A stretch of DNA of 64,000 bases from Paenibacillus oryzisoli (GCF_001653565.1 NZ_LYPB01000043.1:1-64000), one strand, 5' to 3'; positions 1 to 8,855 are shown, numbered from the stretch's first letter. Program-made: numbers and translations. Notes: a model not told the origin generated them from the letters alone.

Positions 1-57
1 CTAGCTACAAAGGTGGCCTGGCCCCTCCCTTGGTTGGACTTTCACCAACTAGATAAT

Positions 58-75
58 GCGTGCCTCTGGGCACGC
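58..75. other. Small GC-rich hairpin at the left edge
   Basis: Bases 58-64 and 69-75 form a perfect 7-bp inverted repeat with a 4-base loop. A second, weaker dyad (GTTGG/CCAAC) lies just to its left at about 33-50. Together they look like the edge of something cut off by the window, possibly the 3' flank of an insertion sequence or the terminator of a neighbouring gene. No open frame long enough to decide is present in these 80 bases. Confidence 0.3.
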
Positions 76-81
76 CACAAA

Positions 82-110
82 GAAAAAGCTGTCCTCAAAG
101 GACAGCTTAT
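82..110 (-). terminator. Rho-independent terminator of ytfI-gerW
   Basis: On the minus strand a perfect 10-bp stem (AAGCTGTCCT / AGGACAGCTT) with a 3-base loop is followed by TTTTTC. It begins 13 bases after the gerW stop codon, so it ends the leftward transcript. Confidence 0.85.
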
Positions 111-122
111 AATGACAACAGG

Positions 123-605
123 TTACACAATAAAATTCTGATTCTCGACGTTGGTCACATTGGTTGAAACCGCTGCTGGCGATTTCGCTGACATACCTTT
201 GATCATACTCTGAATCTTGTCCACAACCTGTGGCGCTGAATCGATGAGTCGCTCCAGAATATGCGTTTGATTATCTAACGGTACAACCTTTACGCCATTC
301 TTACCTACAACTAAGAAAGCGATTGGCGTGATGGAAACCCCACCACCGCTACCACCACCGAAAGGGAGCGCAACTTTGGCATTAAGTGCGTCGCCACGAT
401 TGACTCCGCCTTCAATTTCGATTTCGGAGTCTGTTACAAACTCACTACCGCCCGCGGCAAAACCAAATCCGACTTTGGATATCGGCATAATTACACTGCC
501 ATCTGGCGTTTCGACCGGGTCACCGACAATTGTGTTTACGTCGACCATCTCTTTTATATTTTCCATGGCGACTTTCATGAGGCCTTGAATCGGGTGTTCG
601 GACAT
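123..605 (-). CDS. gerW: Sporulation/germination protein GerW (YtfJ family)
   Basis: The 160-residue product has the YtfJ/GerW layout. A short N-terminal segment (MSEHPIQGLMKVAMENIKEM) leads into a beta-rich core with VGDPVETPDGSVIMPISKVGFGFAAGG. A Gly-rich loop (GGGSGGG) follows, then SITPIAFLVV, with a low-complexity tail. In Bacillus the protein is made in the developing spore and affects germination. The start at 605 is chosen because AAGGAGG lies 9 bases upstream; a longer reading frame exists but contains that site. It follows ytfI, with which it is probably co-transcribed, as in Bacillus. Confidence 0.9.
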   Translation of the reverse strand: MSEHPIQGLMKVAMENIKEMVDVNTIVGDPVETPDGSVIMPISKVGFGFAAGGSEFVTDSEIEIEGGVNRGDALNAKVALPFGGGSGGGVSITPIAFLVVGKNGVKVVPLDNQTHILERLIDSAPQVVDKIQSMIKGMSAKSPAAVSTNVTNVENQNFIV

Positions 606-740
606 CTTCATATTCCTCCTTAGCGTTTTTCCCACCATTACCATACGTTTCTGGCAACGAAAGCTCAAGCTTTGAGATCTCAAAAGAACTATCATAGTTC
701 AGTTCTAGAATGCCCCTACTAGCATAGGGTTATGTAACAC

Positions 741-1445
741 TCACGAAGCTGGTTTGAATCTTGCTTTGGCCTTCAAAACATACTGGATCCAGGTTCGAAT
801 GCCACCTTTGATTTTTGCCGCACGATACAACAACCGAATCCCAGCCATTACCGCAACCCACACCCGAATTCGACCAGCAAAACGAAACTCCGTCGCAAAT
901 TGCTTTGCATTATATTGCGGTATCACATCAATACGGGGCTTCGCTGTCAGCTTCACATACCGGACTGCAAAGCCAAGCAGCGAAGACTTGATCCCCCACA
1001 CTGCCCCAGTTGTAATCGCTGTTTCTGGTGCATCGCCAAGACCTACACGTGTGATCCACTTCAACTCCGTACACTCTACTTTAGCTAATGTTTGCTTCAT
1101 CCAGCCATATAAATTAAGCGTATGTACAAGGACATCTTTGGTTTCCTTGTAGAAGGTGATGACTTTATCTTTGGTTATATGATCTCTCGTCTCATCTTTC
1201 AGCTTCGCGTTATGTTGAGTCACTTTTTCCGACTTAATTAATATCCCTTGCGTGAATCCTTTGAATTGAATGATTGGAATAACATAACGGTAACGTACGA
1301 GCCCAAACAACCCTCGCATCTCCACGGAAAGCGTATCATTGTCTTTTACCCGGGAGAAATAGAACTCACCACGCATATAGCTGCACAGCACTACGATAAG
1401 TGCAATAATGACAACCGAGACGGCCAATCCTACCCACAGCAACAT
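741..1445 (-). CDS. ytfI: DUF2953 membrane-associated protein (YtfI-like)
   Basis: This 234-residue protein has one N-terminal membrane segment (residues about 1-22, MLLWVGLAVSVVIIALIVVL) and then a soluble region of the DUF2953 type. The soluble region carries motifs such as KWITRVGLGDAPETAITTGA and the C-terminal AKARFKP. Function is unknown. It is the usual partner upstream of ytfJ/gerW in spore formers, which suggests a sporulation role. The ATG at 1445 is preceded by AAGGAGG at 5-6 bases; an upstream ATG in frame would place that site inside the gene. Confidence 0.8.
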   Translation of the reverse strand: MLLWVGLAVSVVIIALIVVLCSYMRGEFYFSRVKDNDTLSVEMRGLFGLVRYRYVIPIIQFKGFTQGILIKSEKVTQHNAKLKDETRDHITKDKVITFYKETKDVLVHTLNLYGWMKQTLAKVECTELKWITRVGLGDAPETAITTGAVWGIKSSLLGFAVRYVKLTAKPRIDVIPQYNAKQFATEFRFAGRIRVWVAVMAGIRLLYRAAKIKGGIRTWIQYVLKAKARFKPAS

Positions 1446-1466
1446 ATACGCCTCCTTAGTCAAAAT

Positions 1467-1509
1467 GAAAAAACTCCACGCGCATGATGAATTCTCGCAG
1501 GTGAAGTTA
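1467..1509 (-). terminator. Terminator downstream of scpB
   Basis: On the minus strand AACTTCAC pairs with GTGGAGTT (one G-T pair), extended by a few GC pairs, and is followed by TTTTTT. It sits between the scpB stop and the ytfI ribosome binding site and so separates the two transcripts. Confidence 0.6.
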
Positions 1510-1568
1510 GTATGACCTCTATAAGGAAATGAAATGCATGATTGGATACGATCTGATCTAACATTGCC

Positions 1569-2195
1569 TTACTCGGAATGCTCGTCGCTCACATCATCCA
1601 GGGTCAATTGCTTCTGGTCCCCATTCAAACGATCGAATAGCATACGAGTTTCTTCTTCAAGATCAAAACTACCTTGGAAGTTAGCCGAGTCTGGTAATTC
1701 TTGAATCGAGTTTAAACCGAAATATTCTAAGAATTGTTTGGATGTGCCGTATAAGATCGGCCTACCTACTGCATCCGCTCGCCCGACCTCGGTAATTAAG
1801 TCCTTGCCCGTTAACGTGGCGAGTGCTCGATCACACTTCACGCCGCGGATCTCTTCGATCTCAACACGTGTAATAGGTTGTTTATAAGCAACAATGGATA
1901 ACGTTTCAAGAGCTGCCTGCGAGAGTGAGGAACGTGATGGCGTATAAGCCAACCTCTCAAAATACGGAGCATGCTCCGCCAATGTAGTGAGCTGGTAAGC
2001 ACCAGCAACCTCTACAATTTGAACACCGCGACCTTTGCGTTTGAAATCCGTTCGCATATCTTTCAGCAAATCTTTAATCACATAAGCATCAAGTTCCATG
2101 ACTTCAGCAAGCTGCTTGAGATCTAGTCCTTCGTCGCCAGAGGCGAAGAGAAGACCTTCAATAATCGATTTCATCTGTTGGAAGTTCAGTGTCAA
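1569..2195 (-). CDS. scpB: Segregation and condensation protein B
   Basis: ScpB is the winged-helix kleisin-associated subunit that joins ScpA and SMC in bacterial condensin. The 208-residue product shows the family signature (GLLFASGDEGLDLKQLAEVM; ETLSIVAYKQPITRVEIEEI; GRPILYGTSKQFLEYFGL). I place the start at the TTG at 2195 because AGGAGG lies 9 bases upstream and the resulting short leader matches the family. The next ATG (2174) has no ribosome binding site. With this start the gene overlaps the scpA end by 38 bases, consistent with translational coupling. Confidence 0.9.
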   Translation of the reverse strand: MTLNFQQMKSIIEGLLFASGDEGLDLKQLAEVMELDAYVIKDLLKDMRTDFKRKGRGVQIVEVAGAYQLTTLAEHAPYFERLAYTPSRSSLSQAALETLSIVAYKQPITRVEIEEIRGVKCDRALATLTGKDLITEVGRADAVGRPILYGTSKQFLEYFGLNSIQELPDSANFQGSFDLEEETRMLFDRLNGDQKQLTLDDVSDEHSE

Positions 2196-2949
2196 GGTTC
2201 GATCCCTCCTCTTTGGCTTGGATGACAATATCTTCAAATAGCTGATTCTGGTAGCAGATAATCTTCTTCATTTTCATCAACTCAAGGATCGCTAGAAAGG
2301 TAACGACAATTTCTTCCCTCGTCATCTCATAATCGAATAGTTTGGAAAATAACAGCTTACCACCTTTAATTCTAAGCAAATCAACAACTTCACGAATCCG
2401 TTCTTTCACCGAGATTTCGTCTCGTCTGATTCGCGCAACAACATTACGGTTCGCCAATTTGCGGAGCGTACGCTGGAAAGCAATCAGTAAATCTGCCACA
2501 TCTAACCCTTCCACCGGGTTCTCTTGAAGATCCGGCAGATAAGGAGTTAAATCTTCGGGTTCACGCGTGTAAACGAGACTGCGCTCCACCTCTTTATCAC
2601 GAAGCATATCAGCAATCGATTTATATTTCCGATATTCAATCAACTTGGCAACGAGCTCAGCGCGCGGGTCTAACGAATCATCCATATCATCAAAATATTC
2701 GTCAAATTCAATAACAGGCGGCTTAGGTAAGAGCATTTTGCTTTTGATGGAGAGCAGCGTAGCAGCCATAACGAGAAACTCACTTGTAATATCCAACTCC
2801 AGCTCTTGCATCGCTTGTACATACCCAAGGTATTGATCTGTAATTTCTTTGATCGGAATATTGTAAATGTCGAGTTCATTTTTATCAATCAGATGAAGCA
2901 ATAGATCAAGGGGGCCTTCAAACGCTTCTAATTTGTACGTAACCTTCAT
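2158..2949 (-). CDS. scpA: Segregation and condensation protein A (kleisin)
   Basis: This 263-residue kleisin bridges the heads of the SMC dimer. The N-terminal motif FEGPLDLLLHLIDKNELDIY and the C-terminal winged helix (EMTREEIVVTFLAILELMKM) are clear. The start at 2949 (MKVTYKLEAF) is the family's normal start and has AAGGGGAAG just upstream; a longer frame upstream has no homology. It overlaps scpB. Confidence 0.95.
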   Translation of the reverse strand: MKVTYKLEAFEGPLDLLLHLIDKNELDIYNIPIKEITDQYLGYVQAMQELELDITSEFLVMAATLLSIKSKMLLPKPPVIEFDEYFDDMDDSLDPRAELVAKLIEYRKYKSIADMLRDKEVERSLVYTREPEDLTPYLPDLQENPVEGLDVADLLIAFQRTLRKLANRNVVARIRRDEISVKERIREVVDLLRIKGGKLLFSKLFDYEMTREEIVVTFLAILELMKMKKIICYQNQLFEDIVIQAKEEGSNLDTELPTDEIDY

Positions 2950-2965
2950 GTCGTTCTTCCCCTTG

Positions 2966-3607
2966 TCATAGTGAATAAAGATGCATGATGACCTGTACGG
3001 CATAAGGATATAATCCGCTAAGCGCCCATTGTCCAATCGGGGTCACCATTAAAACGATTACAAGAATGAGTGCTTTGATCTTATGCTTGTCCAGCCAATG
3101 CTGTTTCGGAGTTGAGATAAGTCCTCTCCATATGTACCATCCATCAAGCGGATAGAGCGGCAACAAGTGGATAAGTCCAACCATTAAATTAACGATGACA
3201 CAATATTGCAAATAAACACGCCATTGTTCTACAACGAGCGATTCTGTTCCTCCACCAAGTAGAGCAGGTAAGTAAAAATAAAGCCACCAGAAAAACAAAA
3301 CGAGCACAAGATTCGTGACGGGGCCAGCTAAATAAACCATGGAAGTTGACAGTTTTTTATGCTTAGCAAAACGTTCTGGATCGACTGGAATGTTCTTCGA
3401 CCAGCCATAAGGTCCGAAGACGATCATCGCCAACCCCAGGACGTCAAGATGCGCCAAGGGGTTAAGCGAGAACCGTTTGTTGTCACGAGCCGTTCGATCT
3501 CCTAGCAGCCAAGCGACTCCAGCATGCGCTGTATCATGCAAGGTGATGGCAATCAGGAAAGCGAACAGCCGCGGCAGCAGTGTTTCTAAATGGTAATAAG
3601 CCAGCAT
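2966..3607 (-). CDS. M50-family (site-2 protease type) membrane protein with HDxxH motif
   Basis: The 213-residue integral membrane protein resembles site-2 protease family M50. The zinc motif lies at residues 24-28. SLNPLAHLDVLG and LYPLDGW correspond to the second and third family motifs. The metal motif reads H-D-T-A-H rather than H-E-x-x-H: the two His and the LDG aspartate are kept, but the catalytic Glu is an Asp. It may therefore be slow or inactive. Its ATG overlaps the ribH stop (TAATG), so it is probably translated together with the riboflavin genes. Substrate unknown. Confidence 0.8.
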   Translation of the reverse strand: MLAYYHLETLLPRLFAFLIAITLHDTAHAGVAWLLGDRTARDNKRFSLNPLAHLDVLGLAMIVFGPYGWSKNIPVDPERFAKHKKLSTSMVYLAGPVTNLVLVLFFWWLYFYLPALLGGGTESLVVEQWRVYLQYCVIVNLMVGLIHLLPLYPLDGWYIWRGLISTPKQHWLDKHKIKALILVIVLMVTPIGQWALSGLYPYAVQVIMHLYSL

Positions 3608-4077
3608 TAGGAAGAGAATTGCTTCGTCAAATTCGCCATTTCAATCGCAGTTACGGCAGCTTCCCAGCCTTTGTTGCCCGCTTTCGTTCCTGCACGTTCA
3701 ACGGCTTGCTCGATGGAATCCGTTGTTAATACACCGAAGATGGTTGGAATTCCGGTTTTCAAGTTAATTGCGGAAACACCTTTGGCCACTTCGCTGCACA
3801 CATAGTCAAAATGAGGCGTTGATCCACGAATTACCGCACCAAGGGTAATAACTGCATCATACTTGCCGCTTTCGGCCATTTTCTGAGCAATAAGAGGAAG
3901 TTCAAACGCGCCAGGAACCCAAGCGATGTCGACTTCACTTTCATCTACACCGTGACGTTTAAGCGCATCTTGTGCACCGCCTAGTAGTTTGGAAGTAATA
4001 AACTCGTTGAAACGTCCTACAACAATCCCATATTTTAAATTTTGCGAAATTAAATGTCCTTCATAAATCGTTGCCAT
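3607..4077 (-). CDS. ribH: 6,7-dimethyl-8-ribityllumazine synthase
   Basis: RibH condenses 5-amino-6-ribitylamino-uracil with 3,4-dihydroxybutanone phosphate, the penultimate step of riboflavin synthesis, as a 60-subunit shell in Bacillus. The 156 residues match the family length. Key features visible are [31 protein letters not shown] (with the catalytic His) and the C-terminal GNKGWEAA. It is the last rib gene of the riboswitch-controlled operon. Confidence 0.97.
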   Translation of the reverse strand: MATIYEGHLISQNLKYGIVVGRFNEFITSKLLGGAQDALKRHGVDESEVDIAWVPGAFELPLIAQKMAESGKYDAVITLGAVIRGSTPHFDYVCSEVAKGVSAINLKTGIPTIFGVLTTDSIEQAVERAGTKAGNKGWEAAVTAIEMANLTKQFSS

Positions 4078-4149
4078 GATAATAATCTCTCCTTCTGTTG
4101 AACCCTATTTGGTTGATTTGGATGTGTGTGAAACCCATCATGCTATAGA

Positions 4150-5379
4150 TTAAATGCCTTTGCCTACATCGATAAAGGACAACATGTGACCCAACTTCTG
4201 CTGCTTGGTTTGCAAATAATTAAGATTATCTTTCTTACTCTCCATTTGGATCGGAACGCGTTCATCTACCTCAATTCCATATCCCTCTAAGCCTTTGATT
4301 TTACGCGGATTATTCGTTAGAAGACGAAGTTTGGAAATCCCGAGATCTTTGAGAATCTGAGCACCAATGCCATAATCACGAAGATCTGGAGCAAATCCAA
4401 GCTTAATATTCGCTTCTACGGTATCTAATCCCTGCTCTTGCAAGGCATAAGCTTTCAATTTATTAACTAAGCCGATACCGCGACCTTCCTGTCGCATATA
4501 TAATAATACACCATTGCCCTCTTCATCAATCTGTTTTAGCGCGGCATCGAGCTGTGGACCACAATCACAACGGTGAGAATGGAACACATCACCGGTCAAG
4601 CACTCCGAATGGACACGTACTAAGGTAGGTTTGGAAGGGTCAATGATACCTTTAACTAAAGCTACATGTTCTTTGTCATCTAGTTGATTCGTGTACGCAA
4701 TCGCTTTGAATGTGCCGAAATCGGTTGGCAAATCAACTTCAACCTCGCGTTTCACCAACTTTTCCTGCTGATTGCGATAGTGGATAAGATCTTGAATCGT
4801 AATGATGCAGAGCCCATGCTTCGCGGCTAACTCCATCAAATCAGGCACCCTTGCCATAGTACCATCTTCTTTGATAACTTCACAAATCACACCTGCCGGA
4901 TACGAATCAGCTAGGATAGCTAGATCGATTGCGGCTTCCGTATGACCTGCTCTGCGAAGTACGCCACCTTTTTTGGCGATCAAAGGGAATATGTGACCCG
5001 GTCTGCGGAAATCCTGCGGCTTTGTCGACGGATCAATCAAACCTTGAATCGTTCTGGAACGCTCATGTGCTGAAATTCCAGTGCTTGTATCCGTATGATC
5101 AACAGAAACCGTGAAGGCTGTACCGTGATAATCTGTGTTGCGCGCCACCATTGGAGGCAGATCTAGTTCTCTTGCTCTGTCTTCGGTAATCGGTGTGCAG
5201 ACGAGCCCACGCCCTTCTTTAATCATGAAGTTGATCACTTCTGGCGTCGTTTTATCGGCAAGTGCGATAAAATCACCTTCGTTTTCGCGATCTTCATCAT
5301 CTACAGCAATAATTACTTTTCCTAGTTTCAGATCTGTAAGCGCCTCTTCAATTGTATTGAACCGAATGGATTGTGTCAT
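4150..5379 (-). CDS. ribBA: Bifunctional 3,4-dihydroxy-2-butanone 4-phosphate synthase / GTP cyclohydrolase II
   Basis: The N-terminal half (RibB) shows [11 protein letters not shown] and GHTEAAIDL. The C-terminal half (RibA) shows the zinc-binding [20 protein letters not shown] and the RQEGRGIGL motif. The two domains supply both precursors for lumazine synthesis from ribulose 5-phosphate and GTP. The start at 5379 is preceded by TAGGAG at 8 bases and gives 409 residues; the longer frame upstream lacks a ribosome binding site. The RibE stop lies 17 bases upstream. Confidence 0.97.
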   Translation of the reverse strand: MTQSIRFNTIEEALTDLKLGKVIIAVDDEDRENEGDFIALADKTTPEVINFMIKEGRGLVCTPITEDRARELDLPPMVARNTDYHGTAFTVSVDHTDTSTGISAHERSRTIQGLIDPSTKPQDFRRPGHIFPLIAKKGGVLRRAGHTEAAIDLAILADSYPAGVICEVIKEDGTMARVPDLMELAAKHGLCIITIQDLIHYRNQQEKLVKREVEVDLPTDFGTFKAIAYTNQLDDKEHVALVKGIIDPSKPTLVRVHSECLTGDVFHSHRCDCGPQLDAALKQIDEEGNGVLLYMRQEGRGIGLVNKLKAYALQEQGLDTVEANIKLGFAPDLRDYGIGAQILKDLGISKLRLLTNNPRKIKGLEGYGIEVDERVPIQMESKKDNLNYLQTKQQKLGHMLSFIDVGKGI

Positions 5380-5395
5380 ATATATCTCTCCTAAC

Positions 5396-6073
5396 TTACA
5401 TAAAGCCATTATCTGCCAAAAAGCTTGCAGTCAGCTTACTTTTCTTCGTCTCTCCGTTTCGGTGAGCAGAAGTTTCAGAAGGACCGAATTTGAGCAGTCG
5501 TTCCATATATTTGCCAAGTACATCGCATTCAATGTTGACTGTATCCCCTGCCTTTTTGTCATGAAGGACTGTTTGTGCAAGGGTATGCGGGATAATCGAA
5601 ACGGAAACATCGTTTTCTGTGACATCTACAACTGTCAAGCTTATACCGTCTATCGTAATGGAACCACCAGGAATGATATAGCGGAAAATATGCGGATTCT
5701 CCGGTGCGAATCGGTACACGACTGCATTCTCTTCCGCTATGCGAGAAAGGATTGTAGCCGTAGCATCCACATGACCCTGGACAATATGTCCGCCAAATCG
5801 GCCATTCGCAGCCATCGCCCGCTCCAAATTCACTCGCGTGCCCGATTGAAGTTTACGTAGGTTCGTCTTTCGATACGTTTCAGGCATCACATCAACAGAG
5901 AAGGAATCACTATCATAGGAGATGACCGTGAGACATACACCATTCACGGCAATACTATCTCCCAAATGGACATCTTCCAGTATTTTTTTGGCGCCAATGG
6001 TCAGGACCATGGCTTGCCCTCCACTATGAATGCGGCGCATGTGGCCGATTTCTTCAATAATGCCGGTAAACAT
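5396..6073 (-). CDS. ribE: Riboflavin synthase alpha chain
   Basis: RibE dismutates two lumazine molecules to riboflavin. The 225 residues contain the two tandem lumazine-binding repeats: [10 protein letters not shown] with LTVISYDSD, then [13 protein letters not shown] with [10 protein letters not shown]. The last 20 or so residues after [12 protein letters not shown] are poorly conserved. The gene lies 16 bases after ribD in the same operon. Confidence 0.96.
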   Translation of the reverse strand: MFTGIIEEIGHMRRIHSGGQAMVLTIGAKKILEDVHLGDSIAVNGVCLTVISYDSDSFSVDVMPETYRKTNLRKLQSGTRVNLERAMAANGRFGGHIVQGHVDATATILSRIAEENAVVYRFAPENPHIFRYIIPGGSITIDGISLTVVDVTENDVSVSIIPHTLAQTVLHDKKAGDTVNIECDVLGKYMERLLKFGPSETSAHRNGETKKSKLTASFLADNGFM

Positions 6074-6089
6074 GCCACTCCTCCATTCC

Positions 6090-7199
6090 CTAGCTCTTAT
6101 AGAGCGGATAACCGGTTATACATACATCCGGTCCGAATTGCTCGACACGCAGCCGGTCGAGCGTAATGGCGTCATCCATCTTCGAATATCCATCGAAGTG
6201 GATGTTCATCGGTGCTGCTTGACCCCCGCCGATTATTTTCGGCGCAAACATCAGCACCAGCTTATCAATCAGGCGCCGCTCCAGCATGGCGCCGTTCAAG
6301 CGGCCTCCACCCTCGAGGAGGATGGAGCCGATCTCGCGCTCGCCAAGCTGCTGCATGGCGAGCGTCAGGTCCACCTGCGGGCCGTCGCCGCAGGTGAGGA
6401 TCGTGACGCCGCGCGCTTCCAGCGCGGCACGGCGCTCTGCAGGCGCCTGTGCGCTGGCGAGCAGGATCGTCGGCTGACGATCCTGCTCGGTGAGCACGCG
6501 GGCGCCGAGCGGGACTCGCAGCTGCGAGTCCGCGATGATGCGTACCGGCTGCACAGCCGGTACGTCGCCGCGCGTACTCAGCTGCGGGTCGTCGGCGATA
6601 ACCGTCTGGACACCGACGAGGATGCCTTGATGCTGGTGGCGAAGCGTGTGAACCCACCCTCGCGACTCCGCGGAAGTAATCCACTTGCTGTCGCCGGTTT
6701 TGGAAGCGATACGACCGTCAAGCGTGCTCGCAGTCTTCATCGTCACAAAAGGCATACGCGAAACGATGAATTTGTTGAAAATCTCGTTCATCTTCGTGGA
6801 TTCATCACCTAGCAAGCCTACGCTCACTTCCAAACCTTGTGCACGCAGCTTAGCGATTCCCGTCCCAGACACTACAGGATTCGGATCTGTCGCAGCTACA
6901 ACAACACGCGTCACACCAGCTTCGATGAGGCGGTCGCAGCAAGGCGGCGTTTTGCCATGATGACTGCAGGGCTCCAAAGTCACATATGCCGTGCTTCCTT
7001 TGGCTTCCTCGCCAGCCATACGTAACGCCAACACTTCAGCATGACCCTCTCCACGCTTCAAATGTGCACCCATGCCGACAATGCGGCCATCTTTTACAAG
7101 TACACAACCAACTACAGGATTAATTCCCGTTTGTCCGAGCCCACTCTCTGCCATCTGAAGCGCAAGTCTCATATAGGTTTCGTCATTTAACAGCCCCAT
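6090..7199 (-). CDS. ribD: Riboflavin biosynthesis deaminase/reductase
   Basis: RibD carries out the deamination and side-chain reduction that follow GTP cyclohydrolase II. The N-terminal zinc deaminase domain shows HAEVLALRMAG and TLEPCSHHGKTPPCCD. The C-terminal reductase domain shows LVGVQTVIADDP and the SILLEGGG loop. At 369 residues it is full length. It is the first gene of the rib operon, downstream of the FMN riboswitch. Its reductase part (about 6270-6640) is far richer in GC than the rest of the gene and is packed with perfect inverted repeats, although the protein family residues are kept. Confidence 0.96.
   Translation of the reverse strand: MGLLNDETYMRLALQMAESGLGQTGINPVVGCVLVKDGRIVGMGAHLKRGEGHAEVLALRMAGEEAKGSTAYVTLEPCSHHGKTPPCCDRLIEAGVTRVVVAATDPNPVVSGTGIAKLRAQGLEVSVGLLGDESTKMNEIFNKFIVSRMPFVTMKTASTLDGRIASKTGDSKWITSAESRGWVHTLRHQHQGILVGVQTVIADDPQLSTRGDVPAVQPVRIIADSQLRVPLGARVLTEQDRQPTILLASAQAPAERRAALEARGVTILTCGDGPQVDLTLAMQQLGEREIGSILLEGGGRLNGAMLERRLIDKLVLMFAPKIIGGGQAAPMNIHFDGYSKMDDAITLDRLRVEQFGPDVCITGYPLYKS
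6272..6564. repeat. Cluster of palindromes in a GC-rich island inside ribD
   Basis: Seven inverted repeats follow one another. They are 6272-6293 (6-bp arms), 6372-6396 (9-bp arms, 7-base loop), 6408-6428 (7-bp arms), 6440-6449 (10-bp palindrome), 6458-6489 (14-bp perfect arms, 4-base loop), 6512-6531 (20-bp perfect palindrome) and 6541-6564 (11-bp perfect arms, 2-base spacer). GC counted by eye in 6361-6540 is about 73%, against under 50% in neighbouring genes. All of it is translated as the RibD reductase domain. Confidence 0.85.
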
Positions 7200-7242
7200 G
7201 GATGATCACCGCCTTCTTATTCCAGTCCTTTGATTCTAATGC

Positions 7243-7273
7243 AAAAAAGCCCCTTCCGCTTACGGATGGGGGC
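7243..7273 (-). terminator. Riboswitch-controlled terminator upstream of ribD
   Basis: On the minus strand a GC-rich stem (GCCCC..CCG / CGG..GGGGC) is followed by TTTTTT, about 45 bases before the ribD start and downstream of the FMN aptamer. This is the usual expression platform: with FMN bound the terminator forms and rib transcription stops. Confidence 0.85.
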
Positions 7274-7439
7274 CAGAGATTGTTTAGATAACACGAATAA
7301 GCCTCAGCTTTTACGCTTATCACATTTTTGATCACAACAAACAATACCGACGAAGATTGTCCCTTTGGACAGACCTGCCGAATTTACGTTAATGTGAAAA
7401 AATGAACAAGCATGCTAGCGAATTGCATTCGCATTTTCC

Positions 7440-7609
7440 TTCTCCCATCCAGACTATACTGTCGGTCCCGGAATTACACCAGGTCAACCGTAGCGAAGCT
7501 GTTGTCAGGTACCGCTAGCTTCACAACGGGTCACGGACTGATCGCAACCATATACACGTACATGCTCACGAATCACCGCCGGTGTGGAATTTCACCACGC
7601 CCCGAAGGT
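7440..7609 (-). promoter_or_regulatory. FMN riboswitch (RFN element)
   Basis: Read on the minus strand, the block starts with CTTCGGGGC and continues with GTGAAATTCCACACCGGCGG, TCCGTGACCC, GGTTGACCTGGTG and AATTCCGGGACCGACAG, closing with GTCTGGATGGGAGAAG. These are the conserved RFN segments in the right order, with a longer variable hairpin (about 7500-7545) in the middle. It directs the leftward rib operon and is followed by a terminator. Confidence 0.95.
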
Positions 7610-7614
7610 TTTGC

Positions 7615-8260
7615 ATACTATAAAAAGAGATCAATAACTAAACCTTAGTTACTAATTTCTTTATTACACAAAAATTTATCACTCACGCATGAAAATTGCA
7701 AGGTCTTTTTTCAATTTTTCTGATAAAACTTGTCGGAATTAATGGATTTGACCTGCAATAGCTGATCTTATAGTCTTTTTTCAGTAAGAATTTGGATATG
7801 AATCATGGACACATTGCGCGGAATGAACCTTTAGTCTCGTCTCCTTAGTTTTAGTCCATACCCTTAGCTTATTTTCCAAACTAACCTCATCTTCTATACA
7901 TATTTCCCATTTTAAGTTTTTTTGAGTGGCTTAGTAATTATTGAAATTGCAATGAGAGTCTCGATATATGTTTTCGATTAATTTAATTTCAGTCATTCAA
8001 ACCCTCTTCCACCTGTTCAAAAATCCAAAAAAAGCACATTGGTGAATCGGAGTGCCTGTACGAATTTCCGCTAATTTAAATATGGATTTTACCTGTAAAA
8101 CATACAGTTATTCCTGAAGAATCCCATCGATTATTCCACTTAGATGGAAAATCTACAGCTAATACTCCTTCAAACACACATTATCGTAAATATAGCTACA
8201 GAAAATCCATCTATTCACATCACACTAGAACTCCACCCGTCCCTCACACTCCGCCAAAAC
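7615..8260. other. AT-rich intergenic stretch without a recognisable gene
   Basis: I find no convincing gene, RNA or repeat here. The left end should hold the rib promoter. A weak sigma-A-like pair on the minus strand is TTGCAA (7696-7701) and TAAATT (7673-7678), 17 bases apart. The rest is AT-rich with scattered homopolymer runs and stop codons in all frames. Confidence 0.5.
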
Positions 8261-8261
8261 A

Positions 8262-8293
8262 CAAAAACTGCCCAGACCTAAGTCTGAGCAGTC
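8262..8293 (-). terminator. Terminator of ppiB
   Basis: Minus strand: ACTGCTCAGAC / GTCTGGGCAGT stem with a short loop and a TTTTTGT tail, starting 14 bases after the ppiB stop. Confidence 0.85.
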
Positions 8294-8306
8294 CCTATGA
8301 CAGAAA

Positions 8307-8738
8307 TTATACTTCGACAACTTCTACTTTTTCCATTTTGTCTTTGCCTTTGAATGCATCAACAAGCTCCATACCTTTGGATACTTTACCGAACACGGTG
8401 TGTCCGCCATCCAAATGTGGCTGTGGTTGGTAAGCAATGTAGAATTGGCTTCCACCTGTGTTACGGCCAGCATGCGCCATGGCAAGGGAACCGCGCTCAT
8501 GTTTGTTTGGGTTGATTTCACAGTCGATTTGGTAGCCAGGGCCACCAGTTCCTGTTCCAGTTGGGCAACCACCTTGTGCTACGAATCCTGGGATGACGCG
8601 GTGAAAAACAAGTCCGTTGTAGAAACCGGAGTTTGCTAGTTTTTCAAAGTTAGCGACAGTGTTCGGTGCATCTTTCTCAAAAAGATCGATGACAACCTCT
8701 CCGCCACCTGCTAGTTGAATTTTTGCTTGTTTTGCCAT
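8307..8738 (-). CDS. ppiB: Peptidyl-prolyl cis-trans isomerase, cyclophilin type
   Basis: This 143-residue cytoplasmic cyclophilin accelerates proline isomerisation during folding. It has the core [22 protein letters not shown] and SQFYI motifs, with no signal peptide. The ATG at 8738 has AAAGGAG about 11 bases upstream; a GTG four codons earlier abuts the ribosome binding site and is less likely. The gene has its own terminator and appears monocistronic. Confidence 0.94.
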   Translation of the reverse strand: MAKQAKIQLAGGGEVVIDLFEKDAPNTVANFEKLANSGFYNGLVFHRVIPGFVAQGGCPTGTGTGGPGYQIDCEINPNKHERGSLAMAHAGRNTGGSQFYIAYQPQPHLDGGHTVFGKVSKGMELVDAFKGKDKMEKVEVVEV

Positions 8739-8797
8739 TATGTGGTTCACTCCTTTAGGAAATAATATCTTATTCTACTATGAATGGCTGCATTACA

Positions 8798-8842
8798 CAA
8801 ACAACAGGAGCTACCCTTCGCAATAAAGGGCCTCCTGTCGAT
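8798..8842 (-). terminator. Terminator of lysA
   Basis: Minus strand: CAGGAG..CCCTT paired with AAGGG..CTCCTG, followed by TTGTTTGTG. It starts just after the lysA stop codon at 8856. Confidence 0.75.
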
Positions 8843-8855
8843 CTTGGATACCTAT

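Noticed and set aside
5135..5860. 241-codon plus-strand frame opposite ribBA and ribE
   Set aside because: Spans two real genes on the other strand, with Ser/Arg-rich composition and no recognisable motif.
6030..6812. 260-codon open frame on the plus strand opposite ribD
   Set aside because: It is the shadow of the GC-rich part of ribD: no ribosome binding site, no family resemblance, rich in Arg/Leu/Ala as expected from an antisense of high-GC coding sequence.
7615..8260. Hidden gene in the long intergenic stretch before ppiB
   Set aside because: All six frames are broken by stops at short intervals and no ribosome binding site leads a plausible frame.
8307..8750. GTG start of ppiB four codons upstream
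   Set aside because: The GTG abuts the ribosome binding site; the ATG at 8738 has workable spacing and fits the family.
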